Positions 33,931 to 43,982 of a stretch of 64,000 nt of DNA are shown here, piece after piece. Source of the stretch: Neisseria perflava (lineage in GTDB: Bacteria > Pseudomonadota > Gammaproteobacteria > Burkholderiales > Neisseriaceae); NCBI RefSeq assembly GCF_024170405.1, contig NZ_JALJYC010000001.1:62001-126000 (forward strand), written 5' to 3'. Made by a program: the position numbers and the translations under genes. Under the pieces are notes generated by a model. The model did no database searches and was not told where the DNA came from. It worked only from the letters and a program-made list of their open reading frames with translations. The stretch's first letter is position 1, and every line of letters begins with the position of its first letter.

Positions 33931-33968
33931 CAAGGCCGTCTGAAATTTCAGACGGCCTTGCTTTTTTA
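33931..33968. terminator. Uptake-sequence terminator after xerC
   Basis: CAAGGCCGTCTGAAA and TTTCAGACGGCCTTG form a perfect palindrome followed by CTTTTTT. Confidence 0.85.
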
Positions 33969-34021
33969 TTTATATGGTATTAAATTATTCCTTTTAAAAT
34001 AATGATAAAGGGGATAGTAAG

Positions 34022-34669
34022 ATGAGTATCACCGAAATGATGGTGGCGGGCATTCTTAACGGCTTGAAAACCGTTTGGTGGATGATCCCGATTATTCTGC
34101 TGTTGGCCTTTTTGAAGCGGCCGACGGTAAAGGGATGGATGGGCGAACAGGCGGTGAAAAACGGATTGGATAACATGCTGGATGAGGCGATTTATCAGCC
34201 TTTCCATGATTTGATTATTCCCTATCGCCATCAGACAACCCAAATCGACCACCTGTATCTTTCTCCTTACGGCATTTTTGTGGTGGAAACCAAAAACTAT
34301 ACCGGCTGGATTTACGGCAGTGAAAAGCAAGCCAGATGGACGCAGGTGGTTTACCATAAAAAATCCAGTTTTCAGAACCCTTTGCGGCAAAACTATGCCC
34401 ATATCAAAGCATTGGCATTATTATTGGGTGTATCCGAGTCCTGTTTTCATTCGGTTGTGGTTTTTGTTGGCGATTGCGAATTCAAAACAGACATGCCGCC
34501 GCAAGTCGGCCGTCTGAAACAAGCTGGAAGATATATCGGCAGTTTTCAGGAGAAAATTTTAAATCCGAATGAAATACAAAGAATGACAAATATTTTATCG
34601 CAAGCGCAATATCAGGCGGATAGGGGAAAACGTCAGGCGCACAAACAAATGTTACAGCAACGCCGATAA
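34022..34669 (+). CDS. Membrane-anchored NERD-domain protein
   Basis: 215 residues. The N-terminal helix TVWWMIPIILLLAFL (about 17-31) is followed by a NERD domain: KGWMGEQAVKNGLDNML, IDHLYLSPYGIFVVETKNYTGWIYG with the nuclease-like D-x...ExK arrangement (IDHLYLSPYG, VVETKNY), and NPLRQNYAHIKAL. NERD domains are related to endonucleases; the role is not known. The C terminus is basic and glutamine-rich (RGKRQAHKQMLQQRR). AAAGGGGATAGTAAG precedes the ATG. Confidence 0.85.
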   Translation: MSITEMMVAGILNGLKTVWWMIPIILLLAFLKRPTVKGWMGEQAVKNGLDNMLDEAIYQPFHDLIIPYRHQTTQIDHLYLSPYGIFVVETKNYTGWIYGSEKQARWTQVVYHKKSSFQNPLRQNYAHIKALALLLGVSESCFHSVVVFVGDCEFKTDMPPQVGRLKQAGRYIGSFQEKILNPNEIQRMTNILSQAQYQADRGKRQAHKQMLQQRR

Positions 34670-34671
34670 TG

Positions 34672-34710
34672 AAAAGGCCGTCTGAAAATTAGTTTTCAGA
34701 CGGCCTTATT
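34672..34710. terminator. Bidirectional uptake-sequence terminator
   Basis: AAAAGGCCGTCTGAAAA and TTTTCAGACGGCCTTAT are inverted between the converging NERD and lipoprotein genes. Confidence 0.8.
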
Positions 34711-34725
34711 CGTTTTAATCAAAGA

Positions 34726-35292
34726 TTATTTCCCAACCGGGCTGCAATCCTGCACCAGCAGATTATCCACAATCCCTTCTTCGCCCATGCCTTCGAGCTG
34801 CTCGTGGCGCACGAGGAAGCCGTTGCTTTCCTTATAGAAATCGGTTTCAAACTCGTTGCCAATGGTCCAAGTCTGCTCGCCGTTGCTGAAGGCGCTCAAG
34901 TCTTCGTCGCTCAATTCGGGGCTGTAAGGCGCGGTAAAGGTTGCGCCTTTGAATTTGACTTGTGCCGACGGGCCGGCTTTGCTGGCGTAGTAGCGCACTT
35001 CGATTTTGCCGCCTTCGGCGCAGGTGTAAGCCTGCCATTTGGCTTGGTTCAAATCCGCCAGTTTGCCGCCGAGGTTGGCGGGGGCGGCGGATGAGGCGGC
35101 TGCGTCGGAAGCGGCGGTGTCAGAAGCCGCCGAAGCGTTTAAGTTGGCGGGCAGGGTATCGGAGGCGGCCGACGCGGTTTGTGCGGCGGGGGCGGAAGCG
35201 GGCGCAGAAGCGGCCGGTTCGGTTTTGTCTTGTCCGCAGGCGGCCAAAAGCAGCGCCACGGAGAGGGGGAACATCAGTTTTGTCAATGACAT
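34726..35292 (-). CDS. Lipoprotein with MliC/ACP-like C-terminal domain
   Basis: 188 residues. The lipoprotein signal is KLMFPLSVALLLAAC with Cys19. Residues 20-75 are an Ala/Ser/Pro-rich low-complexity spacer. The C-terminal 110 residues (QAYTCAEGGKIEVRYYASK ... NLLVQDCSP) have the two cysteines and strand pattern of MliC/C-type lysozyme inhibitors and neisserial adhesin complex protein, which ends KDCSPR. A lysozyme-inhibitor or adhesin-like envelope role is possible but inferred. Confidence 0.75.
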   Translation of the reverse strand: MSLTKLMFPLSVALLLAACGQDKTEPAASAPASAPAAQTASAASDTLPANLNASAASDTAASDAAASSAAPANLGGKLADLNQAKWQAYTCAEGGKIEVRYYASKAGPSAQVKFKGATFTAPYSPELSDEDLSAFSNGEQTWTIGNEFETDFYKESNGFLVRHEQLEGMGEEGIVDNLLVQDCSPVGK

Positions 35293-35359
35293 ACAGACAC
35301 TTTGTGTTGAAACGGAATAACGGGCAGTGTAGCACGAAGCGGTTATGAGGTAAAAGGGC

Positions 35360-35415
35360 GCAGGCCGTCTGAAACGCGGGCGGCCTTTTTCAGACAGTCT
35401 TCAGACGGCCTTTTG
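35360..35415. terminator. Compound uptake-sequence hairpin upstream of dxs
   Basis: CAGGCCGTCTGAAA is followed by two inverted copies (TTTTTCAGACAGTC and TTCAGACGGCCTTTTG), allowing alternative hairpins. Confidence 0.5.
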
Positions 35416-35511
35416 TCGCCAAATCGGGCAGCACGGGGAATTTGTCCACAGAGCCAAGCCAATCTTGCTATAATTGCCCATCGCATGACCGCATATAACA
35501 AAGAACAGATT

Positions 35512-37410
35512 ATGAGCCACACCCCATTACTGGATGTCACCGATACCCCGCAGGCATTGCGCCGCCTGGATAAAGACCAACTACCGCAGCTGGCGGCCGA
35601 GTTGCGCGGATTTCTGTTGGAATCGGTCGGGCAAACCGGCGGCCATTTCGCCAGCAACCTCGGCGCGGTCGAGCTGACAGTGGCGCTGCATTATGTGTAC
35701 CACACGCCCGAAGACAAGCTGGTGTGGGATGTCGGCCATCAAAGCTATCCGCACAAAATCCTTACCGGCCGCAAAAACCGTATGCACACCATGCGTCAAT
35801 ATGGCGGTTTGGCCGGTTTTCCCAAGCGCAGCGAATCCGAATACGACGCTTTCGGTGTGGGGCATTCTTCTACCTCCATCGGCGCGGCTTTGGGCATGGC
35901 GGTGGCGGATAAATTGTTGGACAACGGCCACCGCAGCGTGGCGATTATCGGCGACGGCGCGATGACAGCAGGGCAGGCGTTTGAAGCGCTCAACTGCGCC
36001 GGTGATACTGATGTGGATTTGCTGGTGATTCTCAACGACAACGAAATGTCGATTTCCCCCAATGTCGGTGCGTTGCCTAAATATTTGGCGAGCAACGCCG
36101 TGCGTGAAATGCGTGGCGTGTTGAGCACCATCAAGGCGCAAACGGGCAAGGTATTGGACAAATTGCCCGGCGCGATGGAGATTGCACAAAAAGTCGAGCA
36201 TAAAATCAAGAGTTTGGCTAATGAAGCCGATCATGTGAAGCAGTCACTGTCGCTGTTTGAAAACTTCGGTTTCGGTTACACGGGCCCGGTGGACGGGCAT
36301 GATGTCGAAGAATTGGTCGATGTGTTAACCGAATTGCGCGGCAAAAAAGGGCCGCAGCTCTTGCATGTGATTACCAAAAAAGGCAATGGCTACAAGCTGG
36401 CAGAAAACGATCCGGTCAAATACCACGCCGTGTCCAAGCTGCCGAATCAAGACGGCAGCGCCGCCAATGCGCCGGAAACCCCCGCAGCGCCCAAGCCGAC
36501 CTATACCCAGATTTTCGGGCAATGGTTGTGCGATCAGGCCGCCGCCGATACGCGGCTGGTGGCGATTACCCCCGCCATGCGCGAGGGCAGCGGGCTGGTG
36601 GAATTTGAACAAAAGTTTCCCGAGCGCTATTTTGATGTCGGCATTGCCGAGCAGCACGCCGTAACCTTTGCCGGCGGCTTGGCCTGCGAAGGTTTGAAAC
36701 CGGTGGTGGCGATTTATTCCACTTTCCTGCAACGCGCCTACGACCAGCTGGTGCACGATGTCGCGCTGCAAAACCTGCCGGTATTGTTTGCCGTTGACCG
36801 CGCCGGTATTGTCGGCGCAGACGGCCCGACCCACGCCGGTTTGTATGATTTGAGCTTTTTGCGCTGCATTCCGAATATGGTGATTGCCGCGCCGAGCGAC
36901 GAAAGCGAATGCCGCTTACTGCTCTCTACCTGTTACCGGCTCGACGCGCCGACCGTGGTGCGTTATCCGCGCGGTACGGGTTGCGGCGCGGCGGTTTCAG
37001 ACGGCCTCGAAACGGTGGCCGTCGGCAAAGGCATTTTGCGCCGCCAAGGAGAAAAAATCGCGCTGATGGCGTTCGGCAGCATGGTGCAGCCCGCATTGCA
37101 GGCCGCCGAAGCCTTGAATGCCAGCGTTGCCGATATGCGCTTTGTCAAACCGCTGGATGAAGATTTGATTCTCGAATTGGCGCAGTCGCATGATTATTTG
37201 GTGACCGCCGAAGAAAACGCCGGGCAGGGCGGCGCGGGCAGCGCGGTGTTGGAAGTATTGACCAAACACAATATCTGCAAGCCCGTATTGGTCTTGGGCG
37301 TGGCCGATACAGTGACCGAACACGGTGCGCCGGAAAAATTGTTGGACGATTTGGGCTTGAGCGCCGGGGCGCTGCGGCAGCGGATTCAAGATTGGGTGGC
37401 GCGGTTTTAA
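35512..37410 (+). CDS. dxs: 1-deoxy-D-xylulose-5-phosphate synthase
   Basis: TPP enzyme condensing pyruvate and glyceraldehyde 3-phosphate, the first step of the MEP isoprenoid pathway and a source for thiamine and pyridoxal. 632 residues. [13 protein letters not shown], the TPP motif [15 protein letters not shown]...LNDNEMSIS, and the transketolase-like [16 protein letters not shown] and [17 protein letters not shown] are present. The start at 35512 aligns with the meningococcal protein (PLLD near residue 5); an ATG at 35485 adds nine residues without support. A TATAAT lies at 35469. Confidence 0.96.
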   Translation: MSHTPLLDVTDTPQALRRLDKDQLPQLAAELRGFLLESVGQTGGHFASNLGAVELTVALHYVYHTPEDKLVWDVGHQSYPHKILTGRKNRMHTMRQYGGLAGFPKRSESEYDAFGVGHSSTSIGAALGMAVADKLLDNGHRSVAIIGDGAMTAGQAFEALNCAGDTDVDLLVILNDNEMSISPNVGALPKYLASNAVREMRGVLSTIKAQTGKVLDKLPGAMEIAQKVEHKIKSLANEADHVKQSLSLFENFGFGYTGPVDGHDVEELVDVLTELRGKKGPQLLHVITKKGNGYKLAENDPVKYHAVSKLPNQDGSAANAPETPAAPKPTYTQIFGQWLCDQAAADTRLVAITPAMREGSGLVEFEQKFPERYFDVGIAEQHAVTFAGGLACEGLKPVVAIYSTFLQRAYDQLVHDVALQNLPVLFAVDRAGIVGADGPTHAGLYDLSFLRCIPNMVIAAPSDESECRLLLSTCYRLDAPTVVRYPRGTGCGAAVSDGLETVAVGKGILRRQGEKIALMAFGSMVQPALQAAEALNASVADMRFVKPLDEDLILELAQSHDYLVTAEENAGQGGAGSAVLEVLTKHNICKPVLVLGVADTVTEHGAPEKLLDDLGLSAGALRQRIQDWVARF

Positions 37411-37443
37411 GCGGTTTGAATCCGTATGCGCTTGCGCCCGTAT

Positions 37444-37497
37444 CAAGGCCGTCTGAAAAAGGTTTATCTTTTCAACCTTTTCAGACGGCTTTTTTGG
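37444..37497. terminator. Uptake-sequence terminator after dxs
   Basis: AAGGCCGTCTGAAAAAGGTT and AACCTTTTCAGACGGCTT are inverted, followed by TTTT. Confidence 0.8.
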
Positions 37498-37608
37498 TAT
37501 GATAGTGAAAACATGCCGCAGGGTAACGCGCCCGGTTGTCTGCGGTCAAACCATAAAAGTACGCTTCCCAATAATAACAACGCCGCTCAAGCCAAAAAGG
37601 AACGACCC

Positions 37609-39009
37609 ATGATCAGCATTTTCGATATTTTCAAAATCGGTATCGGCCCGTCCAGCTCGCATACCGTCGGCCCGATGAAAGCCGCCGCTGCCTTTGCCGA
37701 CCAGCTTGCCGCCGAAAACCTCAGCAATCAAACCGCCCGCATTGTTGCCGAAACCTACGGCTCGCTCGCGCTGACGGGCATCGGACACGGCACGTTTGAC
37801 GCGATTTTGCTCGGTTTGGAAGGCAGCCTGCCGCACGATATTCCCTTGGCCGACATCCCGCAGCGTCTGGCGCGTATCCGCAACGACCATAAGCTGTATC
37901 TCAATGGCCGCGAAATGGTGTTCAACACCGAGCAGGATTTGCTGGTGTTGGGCGACAAAGTGTTGCCCAAACACCCCAACGGCCTGCGTTTCTTTGCCTA
38001 CGATTCAGACGGCAATATACTGAAAGAACAAGTTTATTATTCGGTGGGCGGCGGTTTTATCGTGACCGACGAAGCCTTCGGGCAGGAAAACGAAACCAGC
38101 GCCGAAGTGCCGTATCCCTACAACAGCTGCGCTGAATTACTGGCGCAATGCCGTCTGAACCAGATGAGCATTTCCGAAGTGGTGCTGGCCAATGAAGCCG
38201 TGCTGGGCGCGTGCAGCGAAGAAGAAGTGCGTCGCCGTGTGGCGCAGGTGGCCGAGACTATGGGAGGCTGTATCCGTCGCGGTTTGGGCGCCGACGGCGA
38301 GCTGCCGGGCGGCCTGCATGTGCGCCGCCGCGCGCCGCAGCTGGCGGCCAAACTCAAAGCCCTGCGCGAAACCGAAATGGTCAATACCCAATTATGGCCG
38401 ATGGTGTATGCAATGGCGGTTAACGAAGAAAACGCCGTCGGCGGCCGCGTGGTGACCGCCCCGACCAATGGCGCGGCGGGGATTATCCCCTCGGTGTTGC
38501 ACTATTTCCGCAAATTCAATCCCCACGCTACCCAAGCGCGGGTGGAAAATTTCCTGCTTACCGCAGGCGCCATCGGCATTCTGTATAAAACCAACGCCTC
38601 GATTTCCGGCGCCGATGTCGGCTGCCAAGGCGAAGTCGGCGTGGCCTGCTCGATGGCGGCAGGGGGCTACGCAGAGGTCATCGGCGGCACGCCCAAGCAG
38701 GTGGAAAACGCCGCCGAAATGGCGATGGAACACCACCTCGGCCTGACCTGCGACCCCGTCGGCGGTCTGGTGCAGATTCCCTGTATCGAGCGCAACGGCA
38801 TTGCCGCCGAAAAAGCCCTCAAGCTGGCAACCTTGGCGCTGCTGGAAGACGGCACGGACAAAAAAGTCTCGCTCGATGCCGTTATCCAAACCATGCTGGA
38901 AACCGGCCGCGACATGAAAGCCACCTACAAAGAAACCTCGCTGGCAGGGCTGGCGGTGACTTGGCAGAAAAAACCGGTGCCGGTATCGGTAAGGGTGGTG
39001 GAATGCTGA
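37609..39009 (+). CDS. sdaA: L-serine ammonia-lyase (iron-sulfur)
   Basis: Deaminates L-serine to pyruvate; 466 residues in one chain, as in E. coli SdaA. It begins [25 protein letters not shown], the serine-binding motif. Cluster cysteines are expected in [11 protein letters not shown] and [36 protein letters not shown] is another signature. AAAAAGGAACGACCC precedes the ATG at 37609. An uptake-sequence terminator follows. Confidence 0.95.
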   Translation: MISIFDIFKIGIGPSSSHTVGPMKAAAAFADQLAAENLSNQTARIVAETYGSLALTGIGHGTFDAILLGLEGSLPHDIPLADIPQRLARIRNDHKLYLNGREMVFNTEQDLLVLGDKVLPKHPNGLRFFAYDSDGNILKEQVYYSVGGGFIVTDEAFGQENETSAEVPYPYNSCAELLAQCRLNQMSISEVVLANEAVLGACSEEEVRRRVAQVAETMGGCIRRGLGADGELPGGLHVRRRAPQLAAKLKALRETEMVNTQLWPMVYAMAVNEENAVGGRVVTAPTNGAAGIIPSVLHYFRKFNPHATQARVENFLLTAGAIGILYKTNASISGADVGCQGEVGVACSMAAGGYAEVIGGTPKQVENAAEMAMEHHLGLTCDPVGGLVQIPCIERNGIAAEKALKLATLALLEDGTDKKVSLDAVIQTMLETGRDMKATYKETSLAGLAVTWQKKPVPVSVRVVEC

Positions 39010-39029
39010 TGGTTGCCTGATAAAGATAA

Positions 39030-39073
39030 AAAAGGCCGTCTGAAAAACGTGAAGTTTTCAGACGGCCTTTTTT
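39030..39073. terminator. Uptake-sequence terminator between sdaA and the toxin gene
   Basis: AAAAGGCCGTCTGAAAAAC and GTTTTCAGACGGCCTTTT style arms are inverted with T tracts on both sides; converging genes share it. Confidence 0.8.
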
Positions 39074-39335
39074 ATTCGGCGGTGTAATGAAAGCGCAAGG
39101 CAATCAGCCAAATGCCGCTTTCATCGGCGCGATAGACAATGCGGTGTTCCTGATTGATACGGCGGCTGTAATAGCCCGCCAAGCTGTGGCGCAGCGGCTC
39201 GGGTTTGCCGATACCGTCAAACGGATTGCACTGCATATCTTTAATCAGCGTGTTAATCCGTTTCAAAACAGCTTTATCGGTTTGCAGCCAATATTGGTAA
39301 TCCGCCCAAGCATCATCGGTAAAGTGCAGTATCAT
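39072..39335 (-). CDS. yoeB: YoeB-family mRNA interferase toxin
   Basis: 87-residue ribosome-dependent RNase of the Txe/YoeB family. ILHFTDDAWADYQYW starts the fold; GIGKPEPLRHSLAGYYSRRINQEHRIVYR contains the catalytic Glu and Arg (in parts: GKPEPLRH, SRRINQEHRIVY), and the C terminus LRFHYTAE holds the catalytic His-Tyr pair. All catalytic residues are present, so it looks active. Its start overlaps the antitoxin stop by 4 bases. Confidence 0.93.
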   Translation of the reverse strand: MILHFTDDAWADYQYWLQTDKAVLKRINTLIKDMQCNPFDGIGKPEPLRHSLAGYYSRRINQEHRIVYRADESGIWLIALRFHYTAE

Positions 39336-39583
39336 TCGACCAATTCCCGCACGGCGGCACGACCCGCTCCCACATCGGCAATGCCTTTGGCCAAACGTGC
39401 GGCCATGACGGGATTGGACAACAGATAAGCAGTTTCCATCAGGGCATTGTATTCATTGATATCGAGCAAGACGGCGGCAGACGCGCCGCTGCGGGTAATC
39501 AGCACCGGCTCGGCATTGTCGGCCACGCGGTCGAGTGTGGCGGCGAGATTTTTGCGGAAATCAGAGGTGTGTAGGGCGTACAT
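39332..39583 (-). CDS. yefM: YefM/Phd-family antitoxin
   Basis: 83-residue partner of YoeB. YALHTSDFRKNLAATLDRVADN is the DNA-binding N terminus and EPVLITRSGASAAVLLDINEYNALMET the core, with a C-terminal toxin-binding tail (DVGAGRAAVRELVE). ATG at 39583 with AAAGGAATAACC upstream (coding strand). First gene of the pair. Confidence 0.93.
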   Translation of the reverse strand: MYALHTSDFRKNLAATLDRVADNAEPVLITRSGASAAVLLDINEYNALMETAYLLSNPVMAARLAKGIADVGAGRAAVRELVE

Positions 39584-39596
39584 GGTTATTCCTTTC

Positions 39597-39616
39597 TTGT
39601 ACGGGATAATGTACAA
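39597..39616. promoter_or_regulatory. Antitoxin operator palindrome
   Basis: TTGTAC-N8-GTACAA lies 14 bases upstream of the antitoxin ATG. YefM-YoeB operators are built on TGTAC(A) half-sites, so this is the likely autoregulatory site. Confidence 0.7.
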
Positions 39617-39689
39617 AATAGGGTATTTTTTGTCAAGGCCGTCTGAAAATTTTGGCTTGTGATACTAAAGTTTTCAGACGGCATTTTTG

Positions 39690-40124
39690 TTACCGTTTCA
39701 GCGCCAACGTCAATACCCCCGCCGTGACCAGTCCCAAGCCTATCCATTCCTGCGCGCTAGGGCGTTCGTCCAAAAATATTACTGCCATCAGCGCCACCAA
39801 GACTAAGCTAAATTTGTCCACAGGGGCGACTTGCGAGGCGTTGCCCAGTTGCAGCGCTTTGAAATAGGCCAGCCAAGACGCGCCGGTGGCGAGGCCGGAT
39901 AGGATAAGGAATGTCCAGTTGCGGCCGCTGAAACTGCCTACGCCCTGCCATTTGCCGGTGTAGGTCAGAAACAAGACCAGCGCGGCGAGGATGACGAGCG
40001 TGCGGATAAAGGTGGCAAAATCGGAATCAATGCCCGGCAAGCCCATTTTGGCAAAAATGGCGGTGAGGGCAGCGAAAAAGGCGGAGGCAATCGCCCAAAT
40101 CAGCCAGGGTTGGGAAGTAGTCAT
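39690..40124 (-). CDS. EamA-domain small transporter
   Basis: 144-residue membrane protein with about five helices, a single EamA unit of the drug/metabolite transporter superfamily (usual members have two units, about 300 residues). It starts TTSQPWLIWAIASAFFAALTAIFAKMG and contains GLATGASWLAYFKALQLGNASQVAPVDKFS, the classical mid-domain motif (in parts: ASWLAYFKALQLG, QVAPVDKFS), ending ERPSAQEWIGLGLVTAGV. It probably works as a dimer. Substrate unknown. AGGAGAACCGAT precedes the ATG (coding strand). Confidence 0.88.
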   Translation of the reverse strand: MTTSQPWLIWAIASAFFAALTAIFAKMGLPGIDSDFATFIRTLVILAALVLFLTYTGKWQGVGSFSGRNWTFLILSGLATGASWLAYFKALQLGNASQVAPVDKFSLVLVALMAVIFLDERPSAQEWIGLGLVTAGVLTLALKR

Positions 40125-40421
40125 ATCGGTTCTCCTAATGGAAAGTAAAGTGGTTGAAACGGTCAAACGGCTTGTCGGCGCGTTGTCGGCATCCGCGAAT
40201 GCATGTCGGGCGGCAAGGCGTTTTGCGTAAGTACTACATTAGGCTACATTTTATTTTTCAGACGGCCTGAAAGTTGAAAAATTCATCGGATTTTGCTGCG
40301 ATTTGTTCTCATAACCGCTATAATATATTCAATATTAGATTTAATTTGATACCGAATCCAGTCGTTCGGTAGTGTGCAGTAGGCTTTTGGCCGTTTATCT
40401 TAACTTTGACAGGAGACCGAC
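40125..40421. other. Intergenic region upstream of fhs
   Basis: Contains an inverted uptake sequence at about 40258, a TATAAT at 40319-40324 and GACAGGAGACC before the fhs ATG. No frame or riboswitch is supported. Confidence 0.5.
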
Positions 40422-42098
40422 ATGAGCTTTAAAACCGATGCTGAAATTGCCCAATCTTCCACCATGCGCCCGATTGGTGAAATTGCGGCCAAACTGGGCT
40501 TGAATGCCGATAATATTGAGCCTTATGGCCATTATAAGGCGAAAATCAATCCGGCAGAGGCGTTCAAACTACCGAAAAAACAAGGCCGTCTGATTCTGGT
40601 AACCGCGATTAACCCGACCCCCGCCGGCGAGGGTAAAACCACTGTAACTATCGGTTTGGCCGATGCGTTGCGCCATATCGGTAAAGATTCCGCCATCGCC
40701 CTGCGCGAGCCGTCGCTCGGCCCGGTGTTCGGTGTGAAAGGCGGCGCGGCCGGCGGCGGTTATGCGCAAGTATTGCCGATGGAAGACATCAACCTGCATT
40801 TTACCGGCGACTTCCATGCCATCGGCGCGGCCAACAACCTCTTGGCCGCCATGCTGGATAACCATATCTATCAAGGCAACACCTTGAATATCGACCCCAA
40901 ACGCGTCTTGTGGCGTCGCGTGGTCGATATGAACGACCGCCAACTGCGCAACATCATCGACGGTTTGGGCAAATCCGTTGACGGCGTAATCCGTCCCGAC
41001 GGTTTCGACATTACCGTGGCTTCCGAAGTGATGGCCGTGTTCTGCCTGGCCAAAGACATTACCGACCTGAAAGAGCGTTTGGGCAATATTTTGGTGGCTT
41101 ACACCAAAGAAGGCAATCCGGTTTACGCCAAAGATTTGAAAGCCAACGGCGCGATGGCGGCCTTGCTCAAAGACGCGCTCAAACCGAACCTGGTGCAAAC
41201 CATCGAAGGTACGCCGGCATTTGTCCACGGCGGCCCGTTTGCCAATATCGCCCACGGCTGTAACTCTGTAACCGCCACCTGTTTGGCGAAACATTTGGCC
41301 GACTATGCCGTGACCGAAGCCGGTTTCGGCGCAGACTTGGGCGCGGAAAAATTCTGCGACATCAAATGCTGTTTGGCCGAATTGAAACCGGATGCCGCCG
41401 TGGTGGTGGCGACTGTGCGCGCCTTGAAATACAACGGCGGCGTGGAACGCGCCAATTTGGGCGAAGAAAACTTGGATGCCTTGTCCAAAGGTTTGCCGAA
41501 CCTGTTGAAACACATCACCAACCTGAAAAACGTATTCGGCCTGCCGGTGGTGGTGGCGCTCAACCGCTTCGTTTCCGACACCGATGCCGAATTGGAGATG
41601 ATTCAAAAAGCCTGCGCCGAACACGGCGTGGAAGTGTCGCTGACCGAAGTATGGGGCAAAGGCGGCGCGGGCGGCGCGGATTTGGCGCAAAAAGTCGTCA
41701 AAGCCATCGACACCCAGCCGAACAACTTCCAGTTTGCCTATGATGTCAACGAGACCATCCCCAACAAAATCCGTGCCATCGCGCAAAAAATCTACGGCGC
41801 GGCCGATGTGGAATTTTCCGCCGAAGCCAGCGCGGAAATCGCTTCGTTGGAAAAACTGGGCTTGGACAAACTGCCGATCTGCATGGCGAAAACCCAATAT
41901 TCATTGAGCGACAACGCCAAACTGCTCGGCCGTCCCGAAGGCTTCACCATCCATATCCGTGGCATTACCGTCTCCAACGGTGCCGGCTTTATCGTTGCCC
42001 TGTGCGGCAACATGATGAAAATGCCGGGTCTGCCGAAAGTACCGGCTGCCGAGAAGATTGATGTGGATGAGAATGGCGTGATTCACGGTTTGTTCTAA
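40422..42098 (+). CDS. fhs: Formate-tetrahydrofolate ligase
   Basis: ATP-dependent synthesis of 10-formyl-THF for purine and formyl-Met pathways. 558 residues, normal length. ATP-binding [23 protein letters not shown] is at about 60-82, and [39 protein letters not shown] and [14 protein letters not shown] are family signatures. GACAGGAGACCGAC precedes the ATG. Confidence 0.96.
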   Translation: MSFKTDAEIAQSSTMRPIGEIAAKLGLNADNIEPYGHYKAKINPAEAFKLPKKQGRLILVTAINPTPAGEGKTTVTIGLADALRHIGKDSAIALREPSLGPVFGVKGGAAGGGYAQVLPMEDINLHFTGDFHAIGAANNLLAAMLDNHIYQGNTLNIDPKRVLWRRVVDMNDRQLRNIIDGLGKSVDGVIRPDGFDITVASEVMAVFCLAKDITDLKERLGNILVAYTKEGNPVYAKDLKANGAMAALLKDALKPNLVQTIEGTPAFVHGGPFANIAHGCNSVTATCLAKHLADYAVTEAGFGADLGAEKFCDIKCCLAELKPDAAVVVATVRALKYNGGVERANLGEENLDALSKGLPNLLKHITNLKNVFGLPVVVALNRFVSDTDAELEMIQKACAEHGVEVSLTEVWGKGGAGGADLAQKVVKAIDTQPNNFQFAYDVNETIPNKIRAIAQKIYGAADVEFSAEASAEIASLEKLGLDKLPICMAKTQYSLSDNAKLLGRPEGFTIHIRGITVSNGAGFIVALCGNMMKMPGLPKVPAAEKIDVDENGVIHGLF

Positions 42099-42130
42099 AG
42101 TGTGAAGTAATGTCTAAAGGCCGTCTGAAA

Positions 42131-42682
42131 ATGACCCAAAACGCAAACAACCTCTGCTGGCTGGATATGGAAATGACCGGCCTGAATCCCGAAACCGACC
42201 GCATTATCGAAGTGGCGATGATTATTACCGACCAAGATTTGAATGTCTTGTCGCAGTCGGAAGTGTATGCCGTCCACCAAAGCGATGAAGTGCTGAACGC
42301 GATGGATGAGTGGAACACCGCCACCCACGGGCGTACCGGCTTAACCCAGCGCGTGCGCGAATCAAAATATACCGAAGCCGAAGTGGAGCAGAAGCTGCTG
42401 GATTTTATGGCCGAGTGGATTCCGGAAAAAGCCTCGCCCATGTGCGGCAATACCATCCATCAAGACCGCCGCTTTATGCTCAAATACATGCCGCGTTTGG
42501 AAGCGTATTTCCACTACCGCAATCTGGATGTATCCACCCTCAAAGAGCTGGCCAAACGCTGGCATCCCGCCGTGGCCAAAGGCGTGGTCAAGCGCGGCTC
42601 GCATCAGGCGCTGGACGATATTTTGGAGAGTATTGAAGAAATGCGCTATTACCGCGACCATTTTTTGAAACTGCCGCAGTAA
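42131..42682 (+). CDS. orn: Oligoribonuclease
   Basis: 3'-5' exoribonuclease that removes 2-5 nt RNAs and linear dinucleotides such as pGpG. 183 residues. DEDDh motifs: [15 protein letters not shown], then [16 protein letters not shown], and [20 protein letters not shown] with the catalytic His. The start at 42131 matches the meningococcal N terminus ([12 protein letters not shown]); the ATG at 42110 would translate the intervening uptake sequence. 32 bases after fhs. Confidence 0.95.
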   Translation: MTQNANNLCWLDMEMTGLNPETDRIIEVAMIITDQDLNVLSQSEVYAVHQSDEVLNAMDEWNTATHGRTGLTQRVRESKYTEAEVEQKLLDFMAEWIPEKASPMCGNTIHQDRRFMLKYMPRLEAYFHYRNLDVSTLKELAKRWHPAVAKGVVKRGSHQALDDILESIEEMRYYRDHFLKLPQ

Positions 42683-42689
42683 TGCCGTG

Positions 42690-42786
42690 TTGTAGGTTGG
42701 GTTATGACCAACGGAAATCCCGTTTTCGGGAAAACCCAACAATCGTTTAACCGCCACCGTGTTGGGTTGCAACCCAACCTACCTTG
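42690..42786. repeat. GTAGGTTGGGTT palindromic intergenic repeat
   Basis: Begins TGTAGGTTGGGTT and ends AACCCAACCTACC, with an internal CCCGTTTTCGGG hairpin. The same GTAGGTTGGGTT module occurs at 11873-11940, and a relative at 52476-52505. Confidence 0.65.
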
Positions 42787-42796
42787 ATTTCCGCCT

Positions 42797-43849
42797 ATGA
42801 CCTACCGCTACCGCCAAACCCTTCCCGATACACCCTTAGATATTATCGGCGATGTCCACGGCGAATTTGCCGCGCTGCAAACGCTGCTTTCCCGCCTCGG
42901 CTACCGCGACGACGGTTTCCATCCCGAGGGGCGGCGGCTGGTGTTTGTCGGCGATTTGTGCGACCGCGGGCCGGACAGTCCGGCGGTATTGTCGTGGGTA
43001 AAACAGGCGCAGGAGAAGGGTTACGCCTATGCCGTGTTGGGCAATCACGAATTGAATATTCTGGCGGGGGACAAAAAAGACGGCTCTGGCTGGTTTTTCG
43101 ACAGCCGTGCGCAAAAAGACGCGGCGCAATATGCGCCGTGGCAGCGGGCGGCGGAGGCGGACAAGGCGGATTTGCTGCATTGGCTGGCGCAGCAGCCCTT
43201 GATTTTGGAACGCGCCGATGTGCGCATGGTGCACGCCGCTTGGCTGCCACACACCTTTGCCGCTTTAAATGCGGCGCAGGGCGAAGGTTTGGTGGCCATG
43301 TATCAGCGTTTTGATGACGAATTAACGCGCGAACTTCAGACGGCCTCGTGGTATGTGGATTATCTGAATGAGCAAAAACAATACGCCGCCGCAGCTGAAG
43401 ACCCGACCCGTCCGCCGCCGCCCATGCGGGCAACGGCGCAATACGATTTCCAGCGCAGCCGCAACCACCACATCCGCGCCCTTACCAGCGGCGTGGAGGA
43501 AATGGCGGCGGAAGCCTTTTATGCGGGCGGGCGCTGGCGCGGCACGCAGCGCTGCCCGTGGTGGAACCAATATCAGGAAGACGTGCCTGTGATTATCGGC
43601 CACTACTGGCGCGCTTGGCAGCCGTCGCCTGCCATGATTGCCGCCGAACGCAACCTATTCCCCAAACAGCCGGGGGCTTGGCTGGGCGCGAAGAAAAACG
43701 TGTTTTGCGTGGATTTTTCCATAGGCGCAAATTGGCGCGTGCGCAAATATCCCGAAAAATACCGCCCCGAAATGTTCCGCCTCGCCGCGCTGCGCTGGCC
43801 GGAAAAGGTGTTGGTCACGGATAAGGGCGATGTGTTGGTAACGGAGTAG
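42797..43849 (+). CDS. Calcineurin-like metallophosphoesterase
   Basis: 350 residues. All metal motifs are present: LDIIGDVHGEFAALQTLL, FVGDLCDRGPDSPAVL, VLGNHELNILAG and later MVHAAWLP and IIGHYWRAW. This layout is that of PPP-like phosphatases (PrpA/ApaH relatives), which act on phosphoproteins or dinucleoside polyphosphates. The insertion between 95 and 130 and the long C-terminal part differ from ApaH. Substrate not determinable. No clear SD (TGATTTCCGCCTATG). Confidence 0.85.
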   Translation: MTYRYRQTLPDTPLDIIGDVHGEFAALQTLLSRLGYRDDGFHPEGRRLVFVGDLCDRGPDSPAVLSWVKQAQEKGYAYAVLGNHELNILAGDKKDGSGWFFDSRAQKDAAQYAPWQRAAEADKADLLHWLAQQPLILERADVRMVHAAWLPHTFAALNAAQGEGLVAMYQRFDDELTRELQTASWYVDYLNEQKQYAAAAEDPTRPPPPMRATAQYDFQRSRNHHIRALTSGVEEMAAEAFYAGGRWRGTQRCPWWNQYQEDVPVIIGHYWRAWQPSPAMIAAERNLFPKQPGAWLGAKKNVFCVDFSIGANWRVRKYPEKYRPEMFRLAALRWPEKVLVTDKGDVLVTE

Positions 43850-43865
43850 CTTGTGTTAAGGCAGA

Positions 43866-43914
43866 CAGGCCGTCTGAAAAACCGTTTGCGCCTATTTTTC
43901 AGACGGCCTTTTGT
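43866..43914. terminator. Uptake-sequence terminator after the phosphoesterase gene
   Basis: CAGGCCGTCTGAAAAA and TTTTTCAGACGGCCTTTTG are inverted. Confidence 0.75.
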
Positions 43915-43982
43915 GTTTTCTAGCCATCGGTTTTACAATACGTTTCAAATAAAATCATGATATTAAATAAAGGACTCAAATC

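Noticed and set aside
40569..41897. 442-codon open frame on the minus strand across fhs
   Set aside because: It is antisense to a complete, well-conserved fhs gene; the peptide is His/Gln/Arg-rich with no family resemblance, a shadow of GC-rich codon use.
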